Source of the DNA: Aquanectria penicillioides
Taxonomy: Eukaryota; Ascomycota; Sordariomycetes; Hypocreales; Nectriaceae
Direction of reading: 5' to 3'
DNA: 64,000 nucleotides
NCBI GenBank assembly: GCA_003415625.1
Contig: PYIU01000002.1
Location: 2,852,001-2,916,000, forward strand
Every line of letters starts with the position of its first letter. Within the stretch, counting starts at the first letter, position 1. The notes under the pieces were generated by a model, which saw nothing but the letters and a program-made list of their open reading frames with translations, did not search any database and had not been told where the DNA came from. This document shows positions 11,165 through 22,598 of the stretch, in pieces. The position numbers and the translations under genes are program-made.

Positions 11165-14100
11165 ATCGCGGGGAATGCCACCAAAGTAGGCGGCGCGAGG
11201 TTTGTCGTCGGATCAATTGGCGCAATTGGAGCCCGGTGAGTCGTCGCGAGGTATCCAGAGGTAGAGCGTCCTCAAGTCGGCGATCGTGGGGGGTGGTGAA
11301 TGGGTGAAGTGGTCGGCCGTGGCTTTGGATGCTCTAGATGCCTATGCTGGGGCGGGAGTCGACTCCAACCTGGACAGTGACGACACTATCCGGGATGGGG
11401 GAGGGATAACGAAATCAAGGAAACGAAAGAGAAGAGCCAAGTAAGAAACAGAAAAGGATGCAAGGACAGAAACCGGCAGCGCGCGGTTGGTTGGAGAGAA
11501 GTGGAGGAAAGCCTGGCGACGCCGAGGAGCAAGGTAGGCCAAGGTAGGTGGTCTGGTCCGGTCTGGCAAGTTGCCTTGGGTCTTGGGTACACTGTAGTAC
11601 CTGCGAGCGATGAGTACGAAGTACCTCGGCCGGTACCTCAATCGAGGGATGGGGACACAGTGGTGTGGCTGGGATCGAGCAAGCCACCGAGCGATAGGTG
11701 GTGGAGAAGACGAAGGGCGACGGACGGGCCGAGAGGAGATAGCGGCAGGGCGACGACGTTAACCATTGGCCGTATCAGCAGATGCGGTGGGCTGAGAGAG
11801 ATGACCGCGGAGTTTCAGTTCGAACGAATAATAAGAACAAGGAAAAAAAAAGAAACCCAAGTGAGACTGGACGCGGGACAGACAGAGCCAGGCTTGACTG
11901 CCAGGAAGCCCAGGGGACTGTCAGTCAATAAGTCAAGGGGAAACAAGTAGGAGTGTGTGCGGGAGGGAGAATTGAATCACCATCAAGCGCAAGCTGAAAA
12001 AGAAAAAAAAATGCCACAAAGGCCTGATGAGCTTCAGAATTGACGAGCGCCCGTCCGGTACGTGTTCGTACAGGAATCCGTGCAACAAATATCTCCACTC
12101 ACAGCGGTTGCCGTGGTCGGACAGAGTGGTTGTTGGGAACCTACGAGGGTGAGGCAGAGTGGGAGCGTGGGAACGTGGATGATCCCACCACGCCGGCCCA
12201 GCTGGAGACGTCACCTCATGCAGGCAATCCCCAGCAACCTTGCGTCGTGCAGCGCGCGAATACAGTACATACCCGGAAGCTCTGCCCAGCTAGCGCCCAC
12301 ACACAGCAGATCCCTGGGCTGTGTGGGAGCTGGAAGCTGGAAGCTGGACGCCGTGGGCTGGACTGGGTCCCCTGCCGTGCTGAACCTACGTAATGATGCC
12401 TGGGGGGGTGGCATTTTCTGTATGTATTTTTTTTTTTTCCCTCTCTTCTTACCCTAACCCTTCCCTGAGAGCTGTCCCCACGACCGGCTCGTGGATCCCC
12501 ACGGTGTCGGGTCGCTTGCTCACTCTAGCACCCCTCCCCTCCCTCACTCCATTGTTCATCATTCTTGCCAGTTCGGGGTGCGTCTTTCAGTGGGTGGAGG
12601 GAGCAAGGAGGGGCGTGTGCACCACAGATCGGCCAGAGACAGACACATACTGTACATAGGTCTTGGCTCAAGCTAGGTCCCTGGAATCACCCTTGTGCTC
12701 TTGGCCCTGTTTTTCCAATCTCACTTCCACGCTTGCCTTGCCTTGCCTTCCACAACGGCTGTGCGAGAGAGGAAAGCTTCCTGTTTTAGCCTGTGTGAGT
12801 GAATAGGCGAGCATTGGCGGTGCATTGGTGCCCACTGTGCTTGATTACTTTTTTGCCAGCTCCAGCTCCGAACTTCAGCTACGGCTTGTACCGGAACCCG
12901 AAATTCTCCAGCTCCAGATGCCCCTCCAGCGGCAAAGGAGGCTCACTGGGGCGGGACGATGGGGCAAATCGGAATCTGGAACATGGGAGCTGCAAGCACA
13001 CTTTGTCGCCTCTACATACCTAACTACCTACCTACCTACCTACCTACCTAGCGAGTCTAGGTAGGTAAGTAGGTAGGTAGGTAGGTAGGTGCGGTAGGTA
13101 GCCTAATCGGTTAGTGCCAGCGAGCGACATGGGGGTGGCTGGCAACGCTCCCACTATCCCTAGACGTTTGTTTGCTTACTCACTTGGCTTTGGTCTTGCG
13201 GATACGGTGCAGCACTGTGGCTGCTAAGCGTGAAAAGGCAACGGACGTTGCTCGCCATGCCTTACCTCCGGAGCACGGAGCACGGAGCGCGAAGGCCCCT
13301 CAAATCAGGTGTTGTCCTGAACCCTTCTCCGCAACGCGCACCACGTCCTATCCATTGTATGCGTGTATGTGCACCACCTCCGACACACGATCACTCGGTG
13401 CACGAACCGGACCGTGGATCCAGATAGAGGCGGCTAATTAGAGACGTGCGCTGGCTCGTGCGGGTGCAGTGTCGTGTACACAGTACGATGCACCCGTTTC
13501 GTCGTTGCCGAATTCGTGTGAGTCTGTGGGTGTTAAATAAAGTGAGCATCTGGTGAATGTGGTGAGTCCATCGTAATCTCGCTCGGTGACGGGTCTTTCA
13601 TTGACGCGTGCTTTTCCCTGTTTGCGGCCCTTGTCCATCCACCTTACCACGTACCAGTCAGTCAAGTCTTTGCTGTGAAGTATTATCCAAGCACCCGCGA
13701 AATCCATGTCGTTGTCGCGCCCAGGTACTTGGCAGTCCACAATGGACGACATATTGACGCACCAACATGCAGCAACTGCTCAATCTGTTACGCGCCTTGC
13801 GGACATGGCTGCGGCACCACCGCTGCGCAGTACATGGACCCGGAACTTGCCCATTCATCCGCAAGGCCAACAGACAAAACTCATCCAAGTATACGGTATA
13901 TCCAGCAGTGCAAGTCTCATCCGGCACACTGTGCCCTGTGTCGTCCTTTCGAGGCAGGTGCTATTTCCGCTCCACCTTTAGAGAGGGGGGGTTCGTACAG
14001 CAGTGTACCTACATATACACAACCGCCCAAGACGAACCACCAGAATCTCACTTCATTTCCAGTGGCATCTCATCTCATTCCGTCCCATCTCCTCTTTCGC

Positions 14101-15854
14101 TCAGCCACCGCCTAGCTTTCTCTGATATGAACTGCCAGCTGGTGCCTCCTCGAAGCAACTGAGAATCAAATTAGTTATTATTTGTTCACTTGCCCCCCCT
14201 CCCCCTCGCCCCCCCTCCTTTGCTGGAGCCAAGAGAAAAATCATCTTACCAGCGTGGAGCCATATTCTTTCTCTCACCGAGAATTGCGGGAAATCACTTG
14301 ACCATATCGCTTTGATAACTTTTCTTTTTCCCTCTTTCTTCTGTTACCCTCTCTTCCATTCCGGGCCCCAATCGGGAAATGAGCCAATCCGCATCATATC
14401 ACCTGCATTCGCCATCTACAACCCTGGGCGGTTCCCCCAAGCGCAAATGGGTCTTCCAACCAATGGATTGGCCCAGACCTCGACCAAATCGCATTATTAC
14501 CCATCCCGTCGTCCTGAACACGCTGATAGAAAGAGAGAAAAAAAAAAAAAAAATCAGCGCCTCTCGATGGATACCGCTAACACGTTACCGCTACTCCGCA
14601 CTACTCTCCCCTACGGAGGGAAGATGCAGTTCGCTACGGACAAAAAGTGCCACTATTTGCTCTTAGCCCCGCCTCCACGCAATCATCCCAACCCCGCCAG
14701 CCTTCGCTTCAGCTGGATCTCTCACTCACCAGGCTCTTAGCTTCGCGTTGCGAAACGACCATCAAGATCCTCCAGCCACCACCAGCCCGGCCATCTCCTC
14801 GCGCGTCTCCTCCAAACGCGTTGGATCCATTTTCCACTTTTGTGTTCACGACCGATGCTATGCCTGTTTTTGCGCCACCGCAAAATCGCCCATCCCGAAG
14901 AGCTCCCACCCAGACGGAGTCTCCGATCGGTTCGATCACACCCACCAATTCTAGGAGCCATATGCAGATTGGCGACAGCAGCGCTACGGATACCCGTTCC
15001 CCATCCCCCTCCAAGCCCACCATGGCGCCCGTCCTATGCTCCAACCACCGCTTCCCTATCATAGACTTCATGTGCCTTGTACATAGTACAGTCTAGTTCT
15101 CGGCTGGCTGACGACCCCTGCCACCGTCCTCCGTTCCCCAACGGCCGTTCGACGTCCCTGGCCACAATGGGACATCCAACCTGCATTACGACCAAAGCCC
15201 GCCGAGTCCTACCCAAGTTTCTCGAACCCAATTCTGCCCCTCCCAATCCATGGCTTAACCAAAAAGGCTCCTCATGTGCTAGTTATAGTTATCTCCCTCT
15301 ATTATTGCCTTGATTGCCTCTCTTAGCTCCAGGAGTTGGAAGCGATGCTACCTTGACCCAAGCACACGACACCTTGTTTGGTGGATCCGGACTTGCTAAT
15401 TTTGAAAATTTAACTCGCAGCGTCGATCACGATGACGTCGTGACAGCCATGACTATTCACCATGCTCCCAGTTAGACCAGGGTCAAGATTCAGACTCGCC
15501 TCACATTTCCCCGAGTAACAGCAGGAGCAGGTTTAGCATTGCATTTGGACAAAGTAACATTGATCTGTTGAACGATCCACATTTCCTATGACCAATATCC
15601 AGCGTTTCATCAGTTGGCCTCTTTCGACTCGTATTCCTGTTCTACCTAACCCTTGTCTTGGTCCATGGTGGAAATGAAAGTATTGAGTGACATGATACTC
15701 ACTCCGGTCTTCTAAAAGTGTAGACACCAAAAGTATAAAACAAACATGACGGCCCAACACGCTTCGCAAAAAAAACCCAACCTATCCGTACTCCATCCGA
15801 TATGCAAACGACCCAGGACTAAAACCAAGTCTCTTGAACTCGGACAACGCTTGC
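11165..15854. other. Long gene-poor interval between tricalbin and the Pib1-like gene
   Basis: About 4.7 kb without a convincing coding region on either strand. Open frames (up to ~150 codons) overlap in several frames, lack recognisable domains and are Pro/Ser/Arg-biased from C/T-rich DNA. The left part must hold the tricalbin promoter and leader; the right end is the 3' flank of the FYVE/RING gene. It includes a poly-T run near 12429, the CCTA/TAGG inverted repeat (13021-13101) and a poly-A run near 14530. A long noncoding transcript or long promoter is possible but not shown. Confidence 0.5.
13021..13101. repeat. CCTA/TAGG inverted repeat, potential long hairpin
   Basis: A run of ACCT tetranucleotide repeats (13024-13050) is followed after a short spacer (GCGAGT) by TAGG/GTAG repeats (13057-13101). 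The two arms are reverse complements for roughly 25-28 bp, so the DNA or its RNA could fold into a near-perfect hairpin. Shorter TAGGTAGG/CCTACC pieces recur elsewhere (near 18880, 33272, 33317 and 55062), always in intergenic DNA. Confidence 0.9.
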
Positions 15855-17824
15855 TTAATAACCAAATCCGTCATGTTGGTGGACGGGGCATCGCCCTGGA
15901 TGATTGACAAACCACGCCGAAATGCACGAACGATGAAATCGACATAAGCACTCCAATCGTGCCATGGGAACCCCAACTGTAAACTCCTCGAGACAAATGG
16001 TGCATTCGGCATCATCGATACAGTCCTTTTCTGTTGCCGGATAGGTATACATGCCTGTCCTTCGTGGGGCTGCCGGAGACGTACTCTCATCCTGACCGCT
16101 CCGCGGTGTTCCGTATGCGCTGTGCGACTGGATACAAGTGGTGATGTGTGATTCTCTGAGAGCCTCGAAGTTGGGGAGGCCTCGAGAGGGCAATTCGCAA
16201 TGGCAGATCGGGCATTCATCCTCTTCGGCAATCTGAGGAGTTGGTGGGAGAGCTCGTTGCCGTGATGACGATCCCACATCTCCGAGAGGACTGTATCGAC
16301 TTGGATATGACGAGGAGGAGGCGCTTCCAGATAGTAGACGCTCGATCGGTGTTTGGTGTGTTCCGTTTCGAGCACGTCTAGAGGCTGAAGCATGCGCTGA
16401 ATTAGAAACAGGGCCAGCCTAGGAGTACAATTAGTATTAAAACACGGTACATCTGGAACACATGACGTACCATAGTGATGCTCCGAGTTCTAGGGGAGAG
16501 GTACTGGTACGGGTCATTACCAGTACCCGGGGCGAAGATGGCCCCGTGGCGGTTGGACGCCGCCAATGTTCCATAAGCAGCCGCGGCACTGCTCCGAGAT
16601 CTTTGATGCGCAGACCGAGGTGACATGGTCGCCGGGGGTTTGGACTCTGGGGTGGTGCGGTGTTTGGATCTGGCACACATGGATTGCACAACCTCACTCT
16701 CTCACCGCCTGACATGCCATTGACGTCAAAGTATCCCGTCCCCAAACCATCGATCAGTAGAGATTGAGGTACGCCAACCTCTGTGCCAGGTGGGCGAACG
16801 ATGTACTGATACGGAATGATGATCCTGTGCGGCGAACACGAGTTGCAAACGACTCTTCCACATTTCCTGGTCACAAGGAGATGTTAGTTATCTAATAGTG
16901 AATGAATGGAACTGTTGAAACGTACCTGCAGTGATGTTTGCGCACGAAGAAACTAAACTGGGCACGGCAAATGGGACAATACGTCACCTCGGCATCCGGC
17001 TGCCATCTGGGTACAGTCCATTCCGAAGAAATGCTTCCTTCGAATTCGCCTCGTGGAAGTTGTGGCAGAGGCGGAAGAGTTTGGCTTGACGTCCTATCCC
17101 GGCGGGGGGATGGCAGAGGCGCGTCCATTCGTTCTCGGGACACGGGAGTTCGGACACGGCGAGGCTCTGGTAAGCCTTGCAGGCCTTGGTCTCCTCCAAT
17201 CGGGTCTCTGTTCATATCATGGACATTCTCATCGGTAACGGGATGGTTATCGAGTTCATCGTCATCGTTTCCTGCCTCAGAGTGACTCCTGGGCTCTTCT
17301 CCATTTGGCGTCATCTCAAGTGCTGGTATTGCGTTGAGCAGATCGCTGATATCGAGCAACCCGCCTGTGGTTTGAGCGGAAGTAGTTGGTTCGATCGTCT
17401 GGATAGGGATAGTGCTGCCCGTGCCATCTTCTGGTTCTGGGATCGGCGATTGTTGGGCGCTGTGGATCTCGTCACCATCTTGTTGAACCGCTTCCGGCAA
17501 TGTGCTGGTATTTGGGACGATCTGGTCAACTCCATCATTTGAATGGCCGGAGTCTATTGATGTGTCATTTTCATGGGCTGGCTCCTCCTGGATTGAGCCT
17601 GCATCTGAAAGGCTGCGCTCGACAATATGGGATGGGCAGTCGAAGAATCGAGAACACTCTCGATCGTTGAACCGGGGCGTTCGCCACGGACATATTTGGG
17701 AAATTCGGACTGGTGAACCCTCAACAAAGGAACTCGAAACGTTGGAATCGCTATCGCCCAGGTCCGCATACATCCGCGCCTCGGCGGTAGCAAAAGGGCT
17801 TGGATCACCCGGAGGGCTCGCCAT
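15855..17824 (-). CDS. PIB1: FYVE and RING zinc-finger E3 ubiquitin ligase, Pib1-like, one frameshift
   Basis: Exons: 17824-16926, 16866-16471, 16418-15855. An acidic, disordered N-terminal ~270 residues precede a FYVE domain with the hallmark parts WQPD, RKHHCRKCG and RVVCNSC, which predicts binding to PI3P on endosomes and vacuole. After a Ser/Arg-rich linker there are two C-terminal zinc clusters: CPICHCELP...H...C, and a RING-like CTICLEEF...CLCRFHRSCISAW...CPVH. FYVE plus RING is the layout of yeast Pib1, an endosomal/vacuolar E3. The last RING ligand is His (CPVH) where most RINGs have Cys. A frame break at 16642-16643 (a missing G on the + strand) joins NTAPPQSP to KPPATMSPRSA; with it fixed the CDS is 620 codons with stop. 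Confidence 0.85.
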
Positions 17825-18893
17825 GATGGAGCATCAGGACACGGCCAATGATGATGACGGGGAATCCGTGTCGAGAGCCGATGGACCTCTCCCTCTTATC
17901 GCAACATACGGTATGGAAATGCTTGGATCGAGGGGATAACGGCGTCGGGGGAGCTCGACGAAATCGAAACGACGGAAGCGGTCGGGAGAAGGTAAGTGGC
18001 AAGGTTGGTGGATGATGATGGTTTGTGTCGAGGCACCTGATGTGCGATCAGCAAGTGGTTGGCTGAGCCCGATCCTGCATAAGGCAGCTGGGCAGGCATG
18101 GACAGTGCGGCGAGGGGATCGAGATGCGGCACTGCAAGTGACATACGACGTACCAGGGAGATGCAACAAGATCGGAAGAAAAGGCCAGAACAAGGCGAGG
18201 GGTGAAGGAAGAAGCCAGGTTGGCTCGCCGTTGAGTTTGAGTATGGAAAGCAAAATGTCGGAGCCTTGGGTTCCCAGGGTCCTGCCTGAGGGGAAGTTTG
18301 ACACACGCGATCACCCTTGCAGCACTCTGAGGCGACGGCGGGCGGCGGGCGGCAGGAGAGAGGCTAAAGGGAAGCACCACCAGCTTTGGGTGACCTCAGC
18401 ACTCTCAAAGGCTCAACCACACGCGCCCCAGAACCGCCCAGAGCCACTGAGCGCTGTCCAGCGGCCACCTGCGAACCACCACAAAGATGCCACTGTGGCG
18501 CGCCTGTAGCCGTTTAGGCTACCAGTGGATGTCTGTCCTAGGAGGCATCCGCACTAGCAAGTTGCCAAAAATTGCATTTCCCCATATCAGCTGGGCGCAT
18601 GACGGGCGCGACAGGTTAGGCTGAATGAAGACAAATTAACCAAGCATTGATTGAATAGCACGATTCGGCCTCATTTCCTAATGCGAAGCTATGCAACAGC
18701 TATTGACAAAAGGGAAAGCCCCAGCCTCTAATTGTATTTTCAATTTCCGCTGTCTGCCTGTCTAGCCTCAAACCGTCCAAGCCCTCCAGAGTGCCAGTCC
18801 ACACGGTTCAACGACTCCCCCCCCCTGCTGATTGATAATACAGGTATTTATGTATCATGCAGTGGACGCTGCCTATCTACCTAGGCAACCCAT
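17825..18893. other. Promoter region of the Pib1-like gene; 3' flank of cupin gene
   Basis: No convincing gene. Overlapping frames of 110-165 codons occur on both strands in GC-rich DNA (17834-18509) but have no domain-like content, so they are read as chance. A CTACCTAGG motif lies near 18880. Confidence 0.5.
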
Positions 18894-19445
18894 CTATTTG
18901 TCAGAGGGTCGAATCTCTTCCATGCCCTTGCCATAGTCCTCTCCTAGCGGCTTGCCACCAACCATCACCGGCTTCGCATCCTGCAGCACATACATCATCC
19001 TCGCCCACTCAGTCTTGCTTGCATTCTGCCACTCGTGCATTGTCCCTCGCTGGATTGCTACGTCTCCCCGCTTCATGAGCCGGCTCTCACCCGAGTCGAG
19101 CCGCAAGATCACCTCGCCCTCCACCACGACTCCGTAGTCGAGGCTTACGGTTCGGTGCATTGGCGAAGTGTTCCCTGGCTTCATGTCGACGAAACGCACC
19201 ACTGTACCGCCCGGGATGATGATTCCCGGAGGGTTGGCCATGTACTCCTTGTATGATTTGACGTCCTTCTCCTCCGTCAGGTCGACGGGTCTCTCGCTCG
19301 TGGTATAGCCGAGGAAGAACTTGTCTCCAACGCCGATGACTTGCTCATCCAGCTCTTCCGGGATGCTGGTATTGAAGATGGCCTTGCCTTCGGCATCGTG
19401 GTCAGTAATGAACCGATTTGGGTGACGAAGCTCCTGGCCAGACAT
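18894..19445 (-). CDS. Small cupin-domain protein
   Basis: Single exon, 183 residues, ending EEIRPSDK. The core is a single-domain cupin beta barrel: first motif region PGNTSPMHRTVSLDYGVVVE, second motif GDVAIQRGTMHEWQN. The second motif keeps the G-x5-(P/R)xG-x2-H-x3-N pattern; the first has one His (MHRT) and an Asp where the classical HxHx(3-4)E is expected, so metal binding may be altered. Fungal relatives of this type often sit beside FAD monooxygenases and short-chain dehydrogenases in catabolic or secondary-metabolite clusters, as here. The role could be dioxygenase, isomerase/cyclase or ring cleavage; sequence alone does not decide. No signal peptide, so likely cytosolic. No frameshift. 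Confidence 0.85.
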   Translation of the reverse strand: MSGQELRHPNRFITDHDAEGKAIFNTSIPEELDEQVIGVGDKFFLGYTTSERPVDLTEEKDVKSYKEYMANPPGIIIPGGTVVRFVDMKPGNTSPMHRTVSLDYGVVVEGEVILRLDSGESRLMKRGDVAIQRGTMHEWQNASKTEWARMMYVLQDAKPVMVGGKPLGEDYGKGMEEIRPSDK

Positions 19446-20153
19446 TTTTTATTATTGAGGGATGTTGGTTTTGGTTTCAAGTGGGAGTGGTGACGGGAAA
19501 GGAGATGAGAGAAGCAAAGGATGGTATGTCGAGACAGGACAGGAAGAGGCTCCCCAAGTGGAAGCAAGCGGTCTTTGTTCTTTCTCATCCCCTCTGGAGC
19601 CCACTCCCCGGAACTCCTCCCCCATCACGGCATCCTCATTTCTGTCCGCATCTACCCCACAATCTGCTGCAGACGGGCTCGGGCCTGACGGGACGTCATC
19701 GTGGTGGTGACAATGCCCGCTCGGCAAGTGGGGGGTGGAGCCGGGGCACCGCGTTCGCCCTCTACCCTCGCCAACCGAGGCTCTACGAACCGAGCGAAGC
19801 GAGCGGTTTTTTTCGCGATTCCGACAAAACTAATATTCCAATGTGTTTGACAAGACCTAAGCGTTGACTCTCCGAGACGCTGGGATTGGGGTGGGATCTG
19901 GGCATGGGCCCTGGACATGGGCATCAGGAACTCGTGGCAACCTTATACGTAGTGTCCATCACATGCGAGTCTGCGGCATCGAAATCTGGGTTAAACGAGA
20001 TGGCATTGCTATTCTGACTCGGGTGTGCTTAAATCTAGACATACGACACACTCACTGACCAGCCTGCGGCGTCAAAATCCGGAGTAAACGAGATGGTATT
20101 GCTATTCCGACACTGGTGCTCAATCTAGACATACGACACACTAACTAGCCTGC
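19446..20153. other. Cupin promoter and 3' flank of the FAD monooxygenase gene
   Basis: No gene seen. The right half is occupied by a two-copy 93-bp tandem repeat (see separate entry), which ends a few bases before the stop codon of the monooxygenase gene. Confidence 0.6.
19971..20148. repeat. Imperfect tandem duplication, period 93 bp
   Basis: Copy A starts at 19971 (CTGCGGCATCGAAATC) and copy B at 20064 (CTGCGGCGTCAAAATC). Both contain TAAACGAGATGG, ATTGCTATT and the identical block AATCTAGACATACGACACAC. Many of the differences are transitions. It lies between the end of the monooxygenase gene and the cupin promoter. Confidence 0.9.
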
Positions 20154-22598
20154 CTACTCAATTCTCTTACACGCTGAAACATTGGGAACGCCAGTTCCTT
20201 CCACCACTTTGGCGTTGATCACCGAGTAGATGGGGATCTGCGCCAAACCCGCCGCAACATGGTGCAGAGTGGGAAGGGACTCCCAATCCTGGGCATCCAT
20301 CTTAATAGAAGCCTTTGTAGATCGACGGACCGTGTGGACCTTCGAAGGGACGTCCTTGCTCTCCTCAGCGTGCGGCACTACGGTGGCGTACTCTGCGTCT
20401 GCCTTGCCACGCTCACCAACGGCGGGGATGTAGCGGTATGCCAAAATACCATAGTCAGACTCTCCACCAATTGTTCCCTCCTCGCTCTCAGCAGAATCCT
20501 CGGTAAGATCCTGGAGGGCAATCTCGGCGAAGGTAGCGCCTCTCCATGAAGCCTTCATTCGGAACGAGGTGGCTCGTGGGTGGACCTCAATGTCACAAAA
20601 GAGCTTGGGCATGGCCAACTCCTCTCGGCCTGAAACAATCGGATCGCACAAACTCTCCATAAGCACGGCAAGGAAAGTGCCATTAATCGTAGATCCGTCC
20701 TTCTTGGTGTACTCGACGCCGTGGATGTAGAGTCCGAAGTGGTTATAACCCTGGCCTCCCAGCCACGACATCTTGTCGAGTGTGGTTGTGGAGAAGCTTG
20801 CCTGCGCAATAGTGCTAGGAGACTTGAACTTGAAGGCTGAGGTGGGGAATAGAGTCTCGAGGTATGTCCTGGACGTGCTGAACTTGACAGAGGCGGTCCT
20901 GAAGGTTCGCTCGGCCTGGCCCGGCTGGCGTCGACCGAGATGATCTTGACGAGGACCGGGGAAAGGTCCGAAGGAGATGGGCATCCTCCAGTACAAGTCC
21001 TTCTTCTTCTCCCAGAGCCACCTCTTGAAAATGTTACCGGCGTTATCGTACTCGTCATGGCCGAAGTTGTAATTGGTATATGTCATCACTAGACCTGTAA
21101 GCGATTTGGTGGTTGTTTAGGAGATTATCAGTCAGACTCACTGTCGATTTGAGGCTTTCCGTCGATCCAATCCTTGCCAGCTTGACGAGAGTAGTTTTGA
21201 ATAGCGTGGGCTCTCTCGTATCGGATCTCCTTGTAAAGCTTAAGACGCTCAGGAATGTCCTCGGGAGCAGTGCCGCGTGGAAGCACAACGGAAAGAGCAG
21301 CAGCATCCTCCATAGCTTGGCCGGCGCCCTGACCCTGATCTTTGGTCTACATTAGCGAGAAATACTTCAGAGAAAGACTAATACATACGAGGGGTGAAGG
21401 GGTGAGCTGCATCTCCCAGCAAGGCAAGCTTGCCATTGACCCAGGTAGGCAGGTTCACCATATCCAGGAGCTGCCAGACCTTGAGCTCCTCAGGCTTCAC
21501 TTTGCCCATGAGCTTCAACAGACCGGGCTCAAAATCCTTGTAAACTTTGAGGAGCTGGTCAATCTCGCCAGCCTTGCTCCATTCTGTTGCCATGTCAGCG
21601 GACAAGTCATGTAGGTTCTGGTGAGGTTGGGGTGATCTAACCATGGCTCGCAGTGGCGTGTGACTCTGAATCGGGGTGGATGCACACAAAGTTGAGAGTC
21701 TCGTTGTTGTTGCAGGGGTAGATGACAACGCGTCGGTCGCTGCCAAACCACATGGATAGGCAGTCGTCGGCCTCGATGATGGGCTTTGTCTCGGGGTCCT
21801 CCAGAGCTACACTCTTGGGGATGAGAAAACGGAAGCAAGCCTTTCCAGAGCTGAAGAGCTCTGACTCTTGTCCGGTGATGTACTTTCGACTCCGTGACTG
21901 AGTATCTCGTGTTAGTATGGCTCTCAGAAAGTTCATCTTCCTATAAGGAGGTGGATGTAAAGTCGCTTACGTAGACTCCATCAGCGCCCACAATGAGATC
22001 TGCCTCTACAACAGTGCCGTCTGCCAACGTCAACTTTCCTGCAGCAGGGTCGACATCCTCGACGCGGCTGGCCGTGTGAAGAGCAGCCGGCTTTCCAGGG
22101 CCGTCGCCTGTAGCAGCCTTTCTAAGAGCATCATGCAGAGACACCCGGTGAATGAGCTGCCAAGGGTGTTGCCATCGCTGGTTGGGACCCTTGAGGTCAG
22201 CGTCCTTGATGATATCACCGTTGGGATGGAGCTCCCTGAAATGGTTCATGGTGCAGGCACCGTGGTCCTCGGCGAAAATGCCCCATCGTCGCAGGACGCC
22301 ATTGGCATTGGGTGCCATGTGGACGGCGGCGCCGACTTCGCTGGCCAGTCGAGATTGTTCATAGAGCTATGTGGTGTTAGGGCAAGGTTGCAACGAGGCT
22401 GGGGACGCAATGCGCATGAGGGAAAGGGGTTTGACGTACGGTGATGTCGTGCCCCTCACGTCGGAGGCCAATGGCAGCACTGAGGCCACCAATGCCGGCG
22501 CCGATGATGGCAATCTTCAAGGGGCGAGGGTAGTCATGCACCAGCGGGTTCTTAGGCTCGCTGGCTGCAGTTTCATGATGTCCATTCAACGTCGCCAT
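20154..22598 (-). CDS. FAD-dependent aromatic monooxygenase fused to an acetoacetate-decarboxylase-like domain
   Basis: Six exons: 22598-22440, 22366-21971, 21897-21642, 21583-21389, 21339-21142, 21094-20154; 714 residues, no frameshift. The N-terminal ~400 residues are a group A flavoprotein hydroxylase (salicylate/6-hydroxynicotinate hydroxylase type): FAD-binding IAIIGAGIGGLSAAIGL at ~29, the DG motif DLIVGADGVY, and the GD motif LALLGDAAHPFTPHQGQGAG. The last exon encodes ~310 residues with an acetoacetate decarboxylase (ADC) fold signature, SGREELAMPKLFCDIEV. Bacterial ADC uses adjacent lysines (PKK); here only one Lys is present, so the chemistry may differ. The fusion suggests hydroxylation and a following decarboxylation or C-C bond step in one polypeptide. 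No signal peptide. It is divergent from the SDR gene across a 1.36-kb shared promoter. Confidence 0.9.

Noticed and set aside
13021..13101. Telomere or CRISPR repeat
   Set aside because: The units are CCTA/TAGG, not TTAGGG, and there are no spacers or uniform repeats; it is a simple inverted tetranucleotide array.
18012..18509. 165-codon plus-strand frame opposite several minus-strand frames
   Set aside because: GC-rich DNA with open frames on both strands; Arg/His/Pro-biased translation without recognisable motifs.
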